The position numbers and the translations under genes were made by a program. From Pseudoxanthomonas sp. YR558 (GTDB taxonomy: Bacteria; Pseudomonadota; Gammaproteobacteria; Xanthomonadales; Xanthomonadaceae), in the NCBI RefSeq assembly GCF_900116385.1, contig NZ_FPCI01000001.1, forward strand, positions 1,364,001-1,428,000: a stretch of DNA of 64,000 nt, given 5' to 3'. How positions within the stretch are numbered: the stretch's first letter is position 1; each line of letters starts with the position of its first letter. The notes under the pieces were generated by a model, which searched no databases, was not told the DNA's origin, and saw nothing but the letters and a program-made list of their open reading frames with translations. This document shows, in pieces, positions 8,608 through 18,327 of the stretch.

Positions 8608-8755
8608 TCGTGAGGCTTCGATGACTTTGCGACTGCTCTCACACAAACGCTTGGCGCGCCTGTTCCGCTTGTCCTGACACCAATGGCCAGTATCGCGGGC
8701 AGCGCTCTGGGTCACCGACGAGTAGCCGGATTCGTTCGCGGCCAGCAAAGCCGCC
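8608..8755. other. Junction DNA between cassette and receptor remnant
   Basis: No convincing gene. This is the right-hand junction of the cassette, between the tautomerase stop codon and the point where similarity to a TonB receptor C-terminus begins. I could not recognise transposase fragments or terminal repeats here. Confidence 0.5.
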
Positions 8756-8839
8756 CATATCTACCTACCCTACCCCACCAGCGCGCCGTTCGGCTTCAAC
8801 GGGGCCTACGTGTACGGCAGGATCGCGTACACCTGGTAA
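8756..8839 (+). pseudogene. 3' remnant of a second TonB-dependent receptor gene
   Basis: An open stretch of 27 codons plus stop, with no start of its own. Its translation ends PFGFNGAYVYGRIAYTW, against PFGFNGAYVYGRVAYTW at the end of the intact receptor at 4363-6762. The preceding residues LPYPTSA align with FPYSSQS. The two copies share 34 identical bases (6707-6740 and 8784-8817). The fragment is followed, like the intact gene, by a terminator. It is best read as what is left of a tandem paralogue after the four-gene cassette arrived or after a deletion. Confidence 0.85.
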
Positions 8840-8861
8840 CCGACTGCGCTGTCCGACACGA

Positions 8862-8892
8862 AACGCCCCGCCACGTGCGGGGCGTTTTCGTT
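8862..8892 (+). terminator. Rho-independent terminator after the receptor remnant
   Basis: The stem AACGCCCCGC, loop CACGT, GCGGGGCGTT is followed by TTCGTT. It now probably ends the cassette transcript, but it was presumably inherited from the lost receptor gene. Confidence 0.8.
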
Positions 8893-8995
8893 ATGGCGGG
8901 CCTCCACCGTCGCGACGACGCATCCGCTCCGGTTTGCGGCATGGCCGCCGCATCGGCGACACTCGACGGATCACGCCGAGGAACCGCGCCATTCG

Positions 8996-10684
8996 ATGCA
9001 CCATGACACCGACCTGATCAACATCATCGCGGTAGGCCTCGCCCTGGCCTTCGTGCTGGGCGCGCTTGCGCACAAACTGCGCTTCTCGCCGCTGGTCGGT
9101 TATCTCATCGCAGGCATCTTCGTCGGGCCGTTCACGCCGGGCTTCGTCGCCGACCAGGAATTGGCCAACCAGTTGTCGGAACTGGGCGTGATGCTGCTGA
9201 TGTTCGGCGTGGGCCTGCACTTCTCGCTGGAGGACCTGCTGGAGGTCAAGGCGATCGCCATTCCCGGCGCCATCGCGCAGATCGTGGTCGCGACCGGGCT
9301 GGGCTGGGCACTGGCGTGGGGCATGGGCTGGACACCCCTCAACGGGTTCGTGTTCGGCCTGGCCCTGTCGGTGGCGAGCACCGTGGTGCTGTTGCGCGCG
9401 ATGGAGGAGCGTCGCTTGCTCGAAACGAAGCGCGGCCGGATCGCGGTGGGCTGGCTGATCGTCGAAGACCTGGTGATGGTGCTGGCGCTGGTCATGCTAC
9501 CGGTGCTGGCCTCCACGTTCGGCCCGGAGAACGGTGGCGAGAAAGCGACCTTCGGTGGCTTCATCGTCGCGATCGCGTGGACGCTCATCAAGCTCGGCGC
9601 GTTCGTCGCCTTCATGCTGCTGGTGGGGCGGCGGGTGATCCCGTGGACGCTGGAGAAGATCGCCGCCACCGGTTCGCGCGAGCTATTCACCCTGTCCGTG
9701 CTGGCGATCGCGCTGGGCGTGGCGTTCGGCTCGGCCACGCTGTTCGGCGTGTCGTTCGCGCTGGGTGCCTTCTTCGCCGGCATGCTGCTCAACGAATCGG
9801 AGCTCAGCCACAAGGCCGCCAACGACTCGCTGCCGCTGCGCGACGCGTTCGCGGTGCTGTTCTTCGTCTCGGTGGGCATGCTCTTCAACCCCGCGATCCT
9901 GCTGGCGCATCCGTGGCAGGTGCTGGCCACGTTCGGGATCATCGTCATCGGCAAGTCGCTGGCGGCGTTCTTCATCGTGCGCGCGTTCAAACATCCGACC
10001 GGCACGGCGTTGACGATCTCGGTTAGCCTGGCGCAGATCGGCGAGTTCTCGTTCATTCTCGCCGCATTGGGCGTGTCGCTGAAGATCCTGCCGCCGGATG
10101 GCCGTGACCTGATCCTCGCCGGCTCGCTGCTGTCGATCATCGCCAACCCGTTCCTGTTCTCGTGGCTGGACCGCTGGCAGAAGAAACAGGAAGCCCTGGC
10201 GCCGCTGCCCGCCGAACCCGAAGCGCCGCCCGGCCCGTCGCTGGACGTCAACGACCACGCCATCATCATCGGCTACGGCCGCGTGGGCAGCGAACTGGCG
10301 CGCGTCCTGCGCGACCGTGGCGTGCCGTTGATCGTCATCGACGACAACGGCGACCATGTCGCGCGTGCGCACGATGCCGGCATTCCCGCGATCCGTGGCA
10401 GCGCCGCCGCCGACCGCGTGCTGGCCGAAGCGCATCCGGAGCGCGCGAAGATCGCCGTGCTGGCGATCCCGCAGCCGCTGGAAGCCGGCGAAGCACTGGC
10501 GAAGCTGCGCGCGATCAATCCCTCACTGACGCTGCTGGCGCGCGCCCACAGCGAGGGCGAAGTGAAGCACTTGCTGGAACACGGTGCCGACGGCGCGGTG
10601 CTCGCCGAACGCGAACTGGCGTTCTCGCTGGCGGAAATGGTCATGTCCACCCCGCCTTACCGCCCGCAGCGCCCCGCGGGCTGA
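8996..10684 (+). CDS. Kef-type monovalent cation:proton antiporter (CPA2, YbaL-like)
   Basis: A 562-residue protein. Residues 1-390 are a hydrophobic Na+/H+-exchanger domain with about 12-13 membrane segments (LVGYLIAGIFVGPFTPGF; GVGLHFSLEDLLEV; SLAQIGEFSFILAALGV). Residues about 415-540 form a cytoplasmic TrkA-N domain with the nucleotide-binding motif HAIIIGYGRVGSELARVL. It exchanges potassium or sodium for protons across the inner membrane and is gated by nucleotide. The TrkA-N domain without a TrkA-C domain resembles YbaL, while KefB/C are longer. An AGGAA sequence about 10 bases upstream supports the ATG. It is a single gene, convergent with the EAL-domain gene. Confidence 0.88.
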   Translation: MHHDTDLINIIAVGLALAFVLGALAHKLRFSPLVGYLIAGIFVGPFTPGFVADQELANQLSELGVMLLMFGVGLHFSLEDLLEVKAIAIPGAIAQIVVATGLGWALAWGMGWTPLNGFVFGLALSVASTVVLLRAMEERRLLETKRGRIAVGWLIVEDLVMVLALVMLPVLASTFGPENGGEKATFGGFIVAIAWTLIKLGAFVAFMLLVGRRVIPWTLEKIAATGSRELFTLSVLAIALGVAFGSATLFGVSFALGAFFAGMLLNESELSHKAANDSLPLRDAFAVLFFVSVGMLFNPAILLAHPWQVLATFGIIVIGKSLAAFFIVRAFKHPTGTALTISVSLAQIGEFSFILAALGVSLKILPPDGRDLILAGSLLSIIANPFLFSWLDRWQKKQEALAPLPAEPEAPPGPSLDVNDHAIIIGYGRVGSELARVLRDRGVPLIVIDDNGDHVARAHDAGIPAIRGSAAADRVLAEAHPERAKIAVLAIPQPLEAGEALAKLRAINPSLTLLARAHSEGEVKHLLEHGADGAVLAERELAFSLAEMVMSTPPYRPQRPAG

Positions 10685-10693
10685 TCCCGCGGG

Positions 10694-13021
10694 CTACTCC
10701 CCGGACGCGGCCGCCTCGGCCGTGGTTTCGGCGAGCACTTCGGACAACGGTCGCGGCGCGCCGTACAGATAGCCCTGCACGCGCTGCACGCCGATCTTGC
10801 GCAGGCAGTATTCGGTGTCTTCGTCTTCGACGAACTCGGCCACGGTCTCCGCACCGAATGCCCTCGCGACGGCCACCGATGCCTGCACCACCGCATAGTC
10901 CTTACCCAGCTGCGCCACGTTGCGTACGAACGAGCCGTCGATCTTGATGACGTCCACCGGCAGTTCGCGCAGCCGCGCGAAGCTCTGCATGCCGGTACCG
11001 AAGTCGTCGATGGCGATCCGGCAACCCAGCGCACGCAGGTCAGCCAGCAGGTGGCTGGCCGCCGCGGTGTTGGAAATGGCCGCGGTCTCGGTGACCTCGA
11101 AGCACAGCGCATTCATCGGCAACGGCGAGCCCGCCAGCAACGTGCGCAGTTCCACCTGGAAGCTCATCGAGGCCAGGCTCTGTCCGGTGAGATTGATCGC
11201 GATCTCCCGGCAGTGCGGCAGCGCCGACGGCGACTTGCGCAGCAAGCGGAACAGCGCGCGCACCACCGCCAGGTCGAGCTCGGCGCCACGACCCGCCGCC
11301 TCGAGCGGCGCCATGAAGCGGGCCGGCGACATGATCTCGCCGCGTTCGTCCAGCAACCGGCACAGCACCTCGCCGCTCAGCGCGCGCGGATCGGCGTCGC
11401 CGCCCGACGCCAGGTCGCGGATCGGCTGGAAGTACAGCACCACGCGTTCGTTGCGCAGGCTGGCTAGCGCTTCGGTGGCATCGTGCAACTGGCGGCGATG
11501 CGAACGCCGCATCTGGGTGTCGCCGACATCGCTATAGCGCGGGCGCAGTTCGCCATGGTGGCGCGCCTCGAAGGCGAGGTGCGACGCGGTGACCACGGCA
11601 TTGTCCACCACGCTCGCCTGGGTGCCGTTGAAGGCGGCCACGCCCAGATACGGCAGCAACCGGATGGGCTGGCCGCCCACATCGATTTCGGCGTGTTCGA
11701 CGCGCGCCATCACGCGTTCCCACAGATCGGGATCGCCGCCGGGCTTGGGCAGAAGCGCGAACTGGCCGGTGCCCACGTAATAGGTTTCGACCTGGTCCTC
11801 CAGCCGGCGAGCCACGGCGTTCATCGCTTGCGCCTGCGTATCCAGGCCGAAGCCCGCCACCAGCGTATCGGTCTGGTCGAGCAGCAGGTAGCCGAGCTCG
11901 GTGCGCGACAACGGCTTCGCCACGCGCTCACGCAGCGCCTTGAGGTTGGGCAGGCCGGTGATCTGGTCGCGCAAGGTTTCGGCCGACAGGCGCTCGGCCA
12001 ACTCGTAGCGGTCGCGATGGGTCAGCCACAGGTACATCATCGCCAGCAGCAGGATGTTCACTTCCAGCGTGATGTGCAGCAGGTTGAAGAAGCCCACCGC
12101 GCTGTTGGCGTACTCCGCCGTACCCGCCACCATCCCCACCAACAGCAACAGGGTCAACGACAGCGCTGCCATCGCCCAGCGCGACGACAGCCGCAGCATG
12201 CCCCAGCCGAGGACCAGCAACAGGGCGAAGCGGTAGTCCATCAGCACCAGCTCGGGTGCCGCCACGCCGGTGTTGAAGGCGCGGCGCACCAGCACCGCCG
12301 CCCACACACTGGCCGCAAGGCCCGCCCCCAATGCGATGGGCCATAACCAGTGCGAGGCCGCATCCATGCGCGGCGCGGGATGCCCGCGTTCACGCCACGC
12401 CACCACCAGCGGCAGCGTCACCACGGCCACGCCGAACTGCTTGGCGAAGAACATCTGGAAGACGGTGCTCACCGCCGCAGTGGAGGTGGAGACCGTGGCG
12501 ATGCTGAAACCCACCAACGCGAGCGCCAGCGGATACAGCAGCAGGCCGATCGCGGCGAAGCGAATCAGGTCGCGCCGTTGCACGCGCTGGCCCGGCTCGC
12601 GCGGCCACCCGGTCCAGTGGGCGCAGAGCAGGCTCCAGCCGAATGTGAAGAGGTAGCTGGCGGCACCCCAGGCCAATATCAGACTCGGCTGCCAGGCATC
12701 GAAATGGAGCTGGCGCACCGTCCAGCCCGCGAACGTCAGCAGGAAGCATCCGGCGACCACGCGGCGATCGCGCTCGAGCATGGCAATCGCGAGCAGCAGG
12801 CCGGCATGAAGGTGGATCAGCGATGCGTCGGACTGCTGTCCGAAAAAGTCGATGCGGTAGCTGACCGGCACCTGCTGCAGCAACAGGCACAGTCCGCCGA
12901 GCAACAGCACTCTCGTGCTGACGCCCAGGCCACGCGCCTGGCTGTCGGCGTGGTCACCCATGCATGCGGATCCTGTGTGTTGCCTCCCCCCGGCGCCGTG
13001 CATCCTGACACGGAAACGCAA
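10694..13021 (-). CDS. Membrane-bound EAL-domain protein with degenerate GGDEF (likely c-di-GMP phosphodiesterase)
   Basis: A 775-residue frame; the ATG at 12961 (MGDHADSQARG) is a likelier start and gives 755 residues. An N-terminal membrane region of about eight segments is followed by a GGDEF-like domain in which the signature is GTGQF, so cyclase activity is not expected. The C-terminal EAL domain has EVLCR in place of EALLR. It keeps INLTGQSL, FEVTETA, IDDFGTGMQSFARL, VIKIDGSF, the glutamate of AEFVEDE, and VQGYLYG, which include the metal-binding and catalytic residues of active phosphodiesterases. The signal sensed by the membrane part is unknown. It would lower cyclic di-GMP and affect biofilm, motility or virulence. 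Confidence 0.85.
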   Translation of the reverse strand: MRFRVRMHGAGGRQHTGSACMGDHADSQARGLGVSTRVLLLGGLCLLLQQVPVSYRIDFFGQQSDASLIHLHAGLLLAIAMLERDRRVVAGCFLLTFAGWTVRQLHFDAWQPSLILAWGAASYLFTFGWSLLCAHWTGWPREPGQRVQRRDLIRFAAIGLLLYPLALALVGFSIATVSTSTAAVSTVFQMFFAKQFGVAVVTLPLVVAWRERGHPAPRMDAASHWLWPIALGAGLAASVWAAVLVRRAFNTGVAAPELVLMDYRFALLLVLGWGMLRLSSRWAMAALSLTLLLLVGMVAGTAEYANSAVGFFNLLHITLEVNILLLAMMYLWLTHRDRYELAERLSAETLRDQITGLPNLKALRERVAKPLSRTELGYLLLDQTDTLVAGFGLDTQAQAMNAVARRLEDQVETYYVGTGQFALLPKPGGDPDLWERVMARVEHAEIDVGGQPIRLLPYLGVAAFNGTQASVVDNAVVTASHLAFEARHHGELRPRYSDVGDTQMRRSHRRQLHDATEALASLRNERVVLYFQPIRDLASGGDADPRALSGEVLCRLLDERGEIMSPARFMAPLEAAGRGAELDLAVVRALFRLLRKSPSALPHCREIAINLTGQSLASMSFQVELRTLLAGSPLPMNALCFEVTETAAISNTAAASHLLADLRALGCRIAIDDFGTGMQSFARLRELPVDVIKIDGSFVRNVAQLGKDYAVVQASVAVARAFGAETVAEFVEDEDTEYCLRKIGVQRVQGYLYGAPRPLSEVLAETTAEAAASGE

Positions 13022-13112
13022 GAGCGGGGAGTGCTGCAGCGCGCCGCAGCCACTTCACGCATTACCCAAGCAGGCCGGCGGACCGTTCGTCGGCCCACCG
13101 GTGATCACCGCT

Positions 13113-15701
13113 TCAGCGTGCTGCGCGATCGAACTGCAGATGTCCGCCCGCGGCATGCACACGCACGCTGTCGCCCGGGCCGAACTCGCCCGACAGGATC
13201 TTCTGCGCCAGCGGGTTCTCCAGCTGCGCCTGGATCGCGCGCTTCAACGGGCGCGCGCCATACACCGGGTCGAAGCCCACGTTGCCCAGCAGCATCAGCG
13301 CCGAGTCGTCCAGCTCCAGCACGATCTGGCGTTCGGCCAGGCGCTTGGCGAGGTAACGCGTCTGGATACGCGCGATCTCGCGGATCTGCGCCTTGTCGAG
13401 CGGATGGAACACGACGATGTCGTCCAGCCGGTTGATGAACTCGGGCCGGAAGTGCGCCTGCACCACGCCCATCACCGCCGCCTTCATCTGCGTGTAGCTC
13501 TCGGGCGTGTCGTCCGACAGCTCCTGGATCAGGCTGGAACCCAGGTTGGACGTCATCACGATGACCGTGTTGCGGAAGTCCACCGTGCGCCCCTGCCCGT
13601 CGGTCAGGCGACCGTCGTCCAGCACCTGCAGCAGGATGTTGAACACGTCCGGGTGCGCCTTCTCGACCTCATCCAGCAGGATCACGCTGTAGGGACGACG
13701 ACGCACGGCTTCCGTCAGGTAGCCACCCTCCTCGTAGCCTACGTAGCCCGGGGGTGCACCGACCAGGCGGCTCACCGCATGCTTCTCCATGAACTCGCTC
13801 ATGTCGATGCGGACCATCGCGTCGCTGCTGTCGAACAGGAACTCGGCCAGCGCTTTGCACAGTTCGGTCTTGCCCACGCCGGTCGGGCCGAGGAACAGGA
13901 ACGAGCCGCTCGGACGGTCGGGATCGGAAATGCCGGCGCGCGAACGGCGCACCGCGTCGGATACGACCTTGATCGCCTCTTCCTGGCCGATCACGCGGCC
14001 GCGCAGCGACTGCTCCATCTGCAGCAGCTTCTCGCGCTCGCCCTCCAGCATCTTGCTGACCGGGATGCCGGTCCAGCGGCTGACGACCTCCGCGATCTCC
14101 TCGTCGGTGACCTTGTCCTGCAGCAGGCGGAAGCCCTTCTGCTCGGCCTCCTGCGCGGCCGACAGCTGCTTCTCCAACTCCGGCAGCTGGCCGTACTGCA
14201 GCTCGCTCATGCGCGCATAGTCCTGCTTGCGCTGTGCGGCCTCGAGCTCCAGCTTCGCGCGCTCGATCTGCTCCTTGATCTTCGTCGCACCGGTCAGCGT
14301 GGCCTTCTCGGCCTTCCAGATTTCCTCGAGATCGTTGAACTCGCGCTGCAGCGATTCGATCTCGGTTTCCAGATCGGCCAGGCGCTGCTTCGACTGCGCG
14401 TCCTTCTCCTTCTTCAGCGCCTCGCGCTGGATCTTGAGCTGGATCAGCCGCCGCTCCATCCGGTCCATCTCCTCCGGCTTGGAGTCGATCTCCATGCGGA
14501 TGCGGCTGGCGGCCTCGTCCATCAGGTCGATGGCCTTGTCCGGCAGCTGGCGGTCGGCGATGTAGCGGTGGCTCAGCTGCGCGGCGGCGACGATGGCCGG
14601 GTCGGTGATCTCGACACCGTGGTGCACGGCGTACTTTTCCTTGAGGCCGCGCAGGATGGCGATCGTGTCCTCCACGCTCGGCTCGCCGACGAACACCTTC
14701 TGGAAGCGGCGCTCCAGCGCGGCGTCCTTCTCCACGTACTTGCGGTACTCGTCCAGCGTGGTCGCGCCGATGCAGTGCAGTTCGCCGCGCGCCAGCGCGG
14801 GCTTCAGCATGTTGCCGGCATCCATCGAGCCCTCGGCCTTGCCCGCGCCGACCATCGTATGCAGCTCGTCGATGAAGAGGATGATCTGGCCTTCGTTCTT
14901 GGCCAGGTCGTTCAGCACGCCCTTCAGGCGTTCCTCGAACTCGCCGCGGAACTTGGCACCGGCGATCAGTGCGCCCATGTCGAGCGACAGCACGCGCTTG
15001 CCGCGCAGGCCTTCCGGCACCTCGCCGTTGACGATGCGCTGGGCCAGGCCTTCGACGATGGCGGTCTTGCCGACGCCGGGCTCGCCGATCAGCACCGGGT
15101 TGTTCTTGGTGCGGCGCTGCAGGACCTGGATGGTGCGGCGGATTTCCTCGTCGCGGCCGATCACCGGGTCCAGCTTGCCGATCTCGGCGCGCTCCGTCAG
15201 GTCGATGGTGTACTTCTCCAGCGCCTGACGCTGGTCCTCGGCGTTCTCGGACTGCACCTTCTCGCCGCCCCGCAGGCGCTCGATGGCGGCGCGCAGTTTC
15301 TGCTTGTCGGCGCCGCTGGCCTTCAGCTCCTGGCCCGCGGCACCGCTGTCGTCCAGCGCGGCCAGCAGGAACCATTCGCTGGCGATGTAGGTATCGCCGC
15401 TGTCCTGCGCCAGCTTGTCGGTCACGTTGAGCAAGCGCGCCAGGTCGTTGCCGATGGACAAGTTGCCGGCCTGGCCGGTCACCTTGGGCAGCTTGTCGAG
15501 CGCTTCGCCCAGCCGCTCGCGCAGCACGGGCACGTTGACGCCGGCCTGCGACAGCAGCGGGCGCGTGCTGCCGCCCTGCTGCTCGAGCAGCGCGGTGAGC
15601 ACGTGCACCGGTTCGATCATGGTGTGGTCGCGGCCCACGGCCAGCGACTGCGCGTCGGCCAGCGCCTGCTGGAAACGCGAGGTAAGTTTGTCCATCCGCA
15701 T
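13113..15701 (-). CDS. clpB: ClpB disaggregase (Hsp100 chaperone)
   Basis: An 862-residue AAA+ chaperone that works with DnaK to pull apart aggregated proteins in the cytoplasm. In order it has an N-domain (about 1-145, [20 protein letters not shown]), the first ATPase module with [15 protein letters not shown] and [10 protein letters not shown], and the coiled-coil middle domain (about 405-525) that distinguishes ClpB from ClpA. The second ATPase module follows, with [18 protein letters not shown] and [15 protein letters not shown]. The length matches the family. A textbook heat-shock promoter lies 50-80 bases upstream (separate entry). The gene is monocistronic, between the EAL gene and a permease on the same strand. 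Confidence 0.97.
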   Translation of the reverse strand: MRMDKLTSRFQQALADAQSLAVGRDHTMIEPVHVLTALLEQQGGSTRPLLSQAGVNVPVLRERLGEALDKLPKVTGQAGNLSIGNDLARLLNVTDKLAQDSGDTYIASEWFLLAALDDSGAAGQELKASGADKQKLRAAIERLRGGEKVQSENAEDQRQALEKYTIDLTERAEIGKLDPVIGRDEEIRRTIQVLQRRTKNNPVLIGEPGVGKTAIVEGLAQRIVNGEVPEGLRGKRVLSLDMGALIAGAKFRGEFEERLKGVLNDLAKNEGQIILFIDELHTMVGAGKAEGSMDAGNMLKPALARGELHCIGATTLDEYRKYVEKDAALERRFQKVFVGEPSVEDTIAILRGLKEKYAVHHGVEITDPAIVAAAQLSHRYIADRQLPDKAIDLMDEAASRIRMEIDSKPEEMDRMERRLIQLKIQREALKKEKDAQSKQRLADLETEIESLQREFNDLEEIWKAEKATLTGATKIKEQIERAKLELEAAQRKQDYARMSELQYGQLPELEKQLSAAQEAEQKGFRLLQDKVTDEEIAEVVSRWTGIPVSKMLEGEREKLLQMEQSLRGRVIGQEEAIKVVSDAVRRSRAGISDPDRPSGSFLFLGPTGVGKTELCKALAEFLFDSSDAMVRIDMSEFMEKHAVSRLVGAPPGYVGYEEGGYLTEAVRRRPYSVILLDEVEKAHPDVFNILLQVLDDGRLTDGQGRTVDFRNTVIVMTSNLGSSLIQELSDDTPESYTQMKAAVMGVVQAHFRPEFINRLDDIVVFHPLDKAQIREIARIQTRYLAKRLAERQIVLELDDSALMLLGNVGFDPVYGARPLKRAIQAQLENPLAQKILSGEFGPGDSVRVHAAGGHLQFDRAAR

Positions 15702-15753
15702 CGGAAGAACCTCAGGGGAAGTGGGGGCCGGCGAACGCCAGCCGATGCTACCC

Positions 15754-15781
15754 AGATGCGGTTAAGCGCCGGTGTTTCAAG
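15754..15781 (-). promoter_or_regulatory. Sigma-32 heat-shock promoter of clpB
   Basis: Read on the reverse strand, CTTGAAA (15781-15775) is followed after 13 bases by CCGCATCT (15761-15754). These match the enterobacterial RpoH consensus CTTGAAA and CCCCATnT at all but one position. The distance to the clpB start (about 53 bases from the -10) is normal. Confidence 0.85.
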
Positions 15782-15803
15782 ACCTGCTGAGACCCGGATT
15801 CAC

Positions 15804-15867
15804 GTAGGGTGGGCCTTGGCCCACCGTCTGCGCGCCTTTCGAACCGGCGGGCCAAGGCCCGCCCTAC
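15804..15867. repeat. Inverted pair of GTAG-headed palindromes (REP doublet)
   Basis: Two 22-base imperfect palindromes face each other. One starts GTAGGGTGGGCC at 15804 (to 15825). Its near-copy occupies 15846-15867 in the opposite direction and ends CCGCCCTAC. Each can fold into a stem-loop. GTAG-headed REPs mobilised by RAYT tyrosine-type proteins are described in Stenotrophomonas and relatives. The same sequence recurs at 31347 and 31911. The TAG of the right copy is the stop codon of the permease gene. Confidence 0.85.
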
Positions 15868-17447
15868 GGCTTCTTCTGCAGGGACAGCAGACCCAGCAAC
15901 ACCGCCAGCGCGGCATACGCGCCCGCGAACTGCCACAGGATGGTCGCGCGCAGGCCTTCGACGTCCCACGGCAGGTAGATGCCGCCGCGCGGATCGACCG
16001 AGTGGATGATGCCGAACAACGTCAGCACCGCGCCGACCAGCAGCGCGACGACCGCACGGCCGTTGCGGCCGTCGATCATCGCCACCAGCGCGGTGGTCCA
16101 GATCATCGCGGTGATGATGAAGCCGTTGCCCAGGGTGACGATGGTGGCCAGGTCCGGCAGCCCGTGCCCGTCGACGCCTTCGTACAGGCCGGCGAAGTGG
16201 TCGGGCGCGATCCACGCCGGGTTGCCGAACTTGATCGTCAGCAGATACGCCACCGACGGCAGGAAGCCCAGCGCCACGGCGATGGCGTGCTTGCGCGGGG
16301 TTTCCGTGAACGCCTGCACGGTGATGTCCAGGCCCACGTAGACGATGATCGGCGCCAGCACCGCCACCGGCAGCCACTGCACTAGGCCCGACACGTAGCC
16401 GAGCACACCGCCGAGGCCGATGAAGATTCCCGTCAGCAGCGTGTAGCCCTTGCGCGCGCCCATGTGCTTGTACGCGGGCTGACCGATGTACGGCGTGGTC
16501 TGCGCGACGCCGCCGCAGACGCCGGCGACCAGCGTGGAGACCGCTTCGGCCAGCAGCACGTCGCGCGTGCGGTAGTCGTCGCCCGCGGCGCGCGCGCTCT
16601 CGCTGACGTTGATGCCGCCGACGACCATTAACAGGCCGAACGGCAATAGCAGCGGGAGATACGGCACGGTGTAGGCCAACCCATCGAGCCAGCCCAGCGT
16701 GGGCAGCGGCAGCGTCAGCGCGAGCGGCACCGCATCGGGCACCTTGAAGCCGGGCGCGCCCAGGCCGGCGAGACCCAGGCCGTAGTACAGCGCGGTGCCG
16801 ACGATGAAGGCCAGCAGCACGCCGGGCAGCTTCACCGGCAGCTTGCCCTTCGCCACCAGCACATACAGCAGCAGCCCGAAGGTGACGAAACCGACGATGG
16901 GCTGGCGCAGCGTTTCGATCAGCGGCAGGAAGCCGAGCAGCGTCAGCGCCGCGCCCCCGATCGACCCCAGCAGGCCTGCACGCGGCACCGCGCGCGTGAC
17001 CGCATCGCCGAAGAACGAGAGCACCAGCTTCAACACGCCCATCACCACCAGCGCGGCCATGCCGAGTTGCCAGGTGGCGGTGGCCGCGGCCTGCTCGTCC
17101 ATGCCCGCCTGCTTGAAGCCGATGAAGGCCGGGCCCAGCACCAGCAGCGCCATGCCGATGCTGGTCGGCGCATCCAGGCCCAGCGGCATCGCGGTGACGT
17201 CGTCGCGGCCGGTCTTCGTCGCCAGGCGATGCGCCATCCACGTGTAGATCAGGTTGCCGACCAGCACGCCCAGCGCGGTGCCCGGGAACATGCGGGTGAA
17301 CACCACCTCGGCCGGGAACTGGAAGATGCCGATCAGCGCGGCGGCGATGAAACCGAGGATGGACAGGTTGTCCACCACCAGGCCGAAGAAGCCATTGAGG
17401 TCGCCGGGTACGAACCAGCGGCGCACGGAAGAAGCCGATGCGGTCAT
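15864..17447 (-). CDS. NCS2-like (xanthine/uracil/adenine-type) permease
   Basis: A 527-residue inner-membrane protein with about 12-14 hydrophobic segments. It starts FVPGDLNGFFGLVVDNLSIL and carries the pattern MPLGLDAPTSIGMALL, VPRAGLLGSIGGAAL and NVSESARAAGDDYRTRDVLL. The fold and the conserved acidic/asparagine stretch in the middle resemble the nucleobase:cation symporter 2 family (AzgA side). The substrate is probably a purine or uracil, but the match is loose and could extend to SulP-like permeases. It is followed by clpB on the same strand with a REP doublet in the gap, so co-transcription is unlikely. Its stop codon TAG lies inside the REP. Confidence 0.7.
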   Translation of the reverse strand: MTASASSVRRWFVPGDLNGFFGLVVDNLSILGFIAAALIGIFQFPAEVVFTRMFPGTALGVLVGNLIYTWMAHRLATKTGRDDVTAMPLGLDAPTSIGMALLVLGPAFIGFKQAGMDEQAAATATWQLGMAALVVMGVLKLVLSFFGDAVTRAVPRAGLLGSIGGAALTLLGFLPLIETLRQPIVGFVTFGLLLYVLVAKGKLPVKLPGVLLAFIVGTALYYGLGLAGLGAPGFKVPDAVPLALTLPLPTLGWLDGLAYTVPYLPLLLPFGLLMVVGGINVSESARAAGDDYRTRDVLLAEAVSTLVAGVCGGVAQTTPYIGQPAYKHMGARKGYTLLTGIFIGLGGVLGYVSGLVQWLPVAVLAPIIVYVGLDITVQAFTETPRKHAIAVALGFLPSVAYLLTIKFGNPAWIAPDHFAGLYEGVDGHGLPDLATIVTLGNGFIITAMIWTTALVAMIDGRNGRAVVALLVGAVLTLFGIIHSVDPRGGIYLPWDVEGLRATILWQFAGAYAALAVLLGLLSLQKKP

Positions 17448-17520
17448 GGAGTCGGGAATCAGTGGGGAGGGCGGGAGACCGCCAGCATAAGCGCCCGCGC
17501 GACCGGCGGGCGCACCGGGT

Positions 17521-17997
17521 TCAGAACGATACGTCCACCGCGTGGCGCGACCACAGCACCGACTGGTGACCGGTCGCTTGCTTCCACGCCAGACGGATCG
17601 CCTCGATGTCGGCGCGGCGCTGCGGCGTGTCCTCGTGCAGTATCACCAGCACCTTGGTCTTCAGGCGGTTCGGTTCGCCCGCACCGCGGAACAGCCACTG
17701 GCCGTACGCGTCGAAGACGGTCAGGCCATCCGGGAAGCGCGTCGTCACTTCCTTGTCCAGGAAGGCGCGCCAGGTCTCCTCGGTGATCGCCTCCGCCTGC
17801 GGGCGATCGGCGGGACCTTCCTCCTTGCCCACGCCGAAGTACAGCTCGCTGCGTACCCAGCCCGCGGCCTGCGCGGGACGCAGGGCATCGCCCTGCAACG
17901 ACGATGTGGTCGCCGACGGTGCATCGGCACTGCGCACGCTGGCGCAGCCGGACACGGCGAGCAACGCGGTGGCCAGCAAGATACTTCTCAACAGCAT
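17521..17997 (-). CDS. DUF3574 lipoprotein
   Basis: A 158-residue protein from the ATG at 17997 (MLLRSILLATALLAVSGC), a lipoprotein signal with the modified cysteine at residue 18. An AGGAG sequence 8 bases upstream supports this start over the longer frame reaching 18072. The mature part has the DUF3574 hallmarks: SELYFGVGK, TEETWRAFLDKEVTTRFPDG, FDAYGQW and TKVLVILHED. The family has no assigned function; its fold recalls small ferredoxin-like secreted proteins. It lies upstream of the permease on the same strand (73-base gap) and is divergent from the second TonB receptor. Confidence 0.85.
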   Translation of the reverse strand: MLLRSILLATALLAVSGCASVRSADAPSATTSSLQGDALRPAQAAGWVRSELYFGVGKEEGPADRPQAEAITEETWRAFLDKEVTTRFPDGLTVFDAYGQWLFRGAGEPNRLKTKVLVILHEDTPQRRADIEAIRLAWKQATGHQSVLWSRHAVDVSF

Positions 17998-18327
17998 GGG
18001 GAACTCCTGTGGGGACGCGTACTGTCGGCGGACATCATCGCGCATCGAAATAACCGCTGGGAATGACGACATGGGATCACGCCATGGTCGACGACGGTCA
18101 TGAACGAGAACCGGCGCGGTATGGTGCGGTCACCCCGGCGCCGTCCACAGACCGGGAACGACGACCCCCACGACACCTCTTGTCCCGATGCCGATCGCAC
18201 GACCCGCAGCCGCCCGCGTCCCTCCTGGTCTCTCCCCCCGCGGGACCGGCGGCTGCGGCTGTCGTTGCCGCTGACCGCATCCGTCGTCTTCGCCTCTTTT
18301 CCGCAAGCCAGCCCCCCAGGAGTTTCC

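Noticed and set aside
8608..8755. Transposase remnant at the cassette edge
   Set aside because: I looked for transposase-like residues and terminal repeats and found none I could support.
12915..16385. Open frame of 1156 codons antisense to clpB
   Set aside because: Same reason: mirror of clpB and of the permease gene, with amino-acid composition typical of antisense frames.
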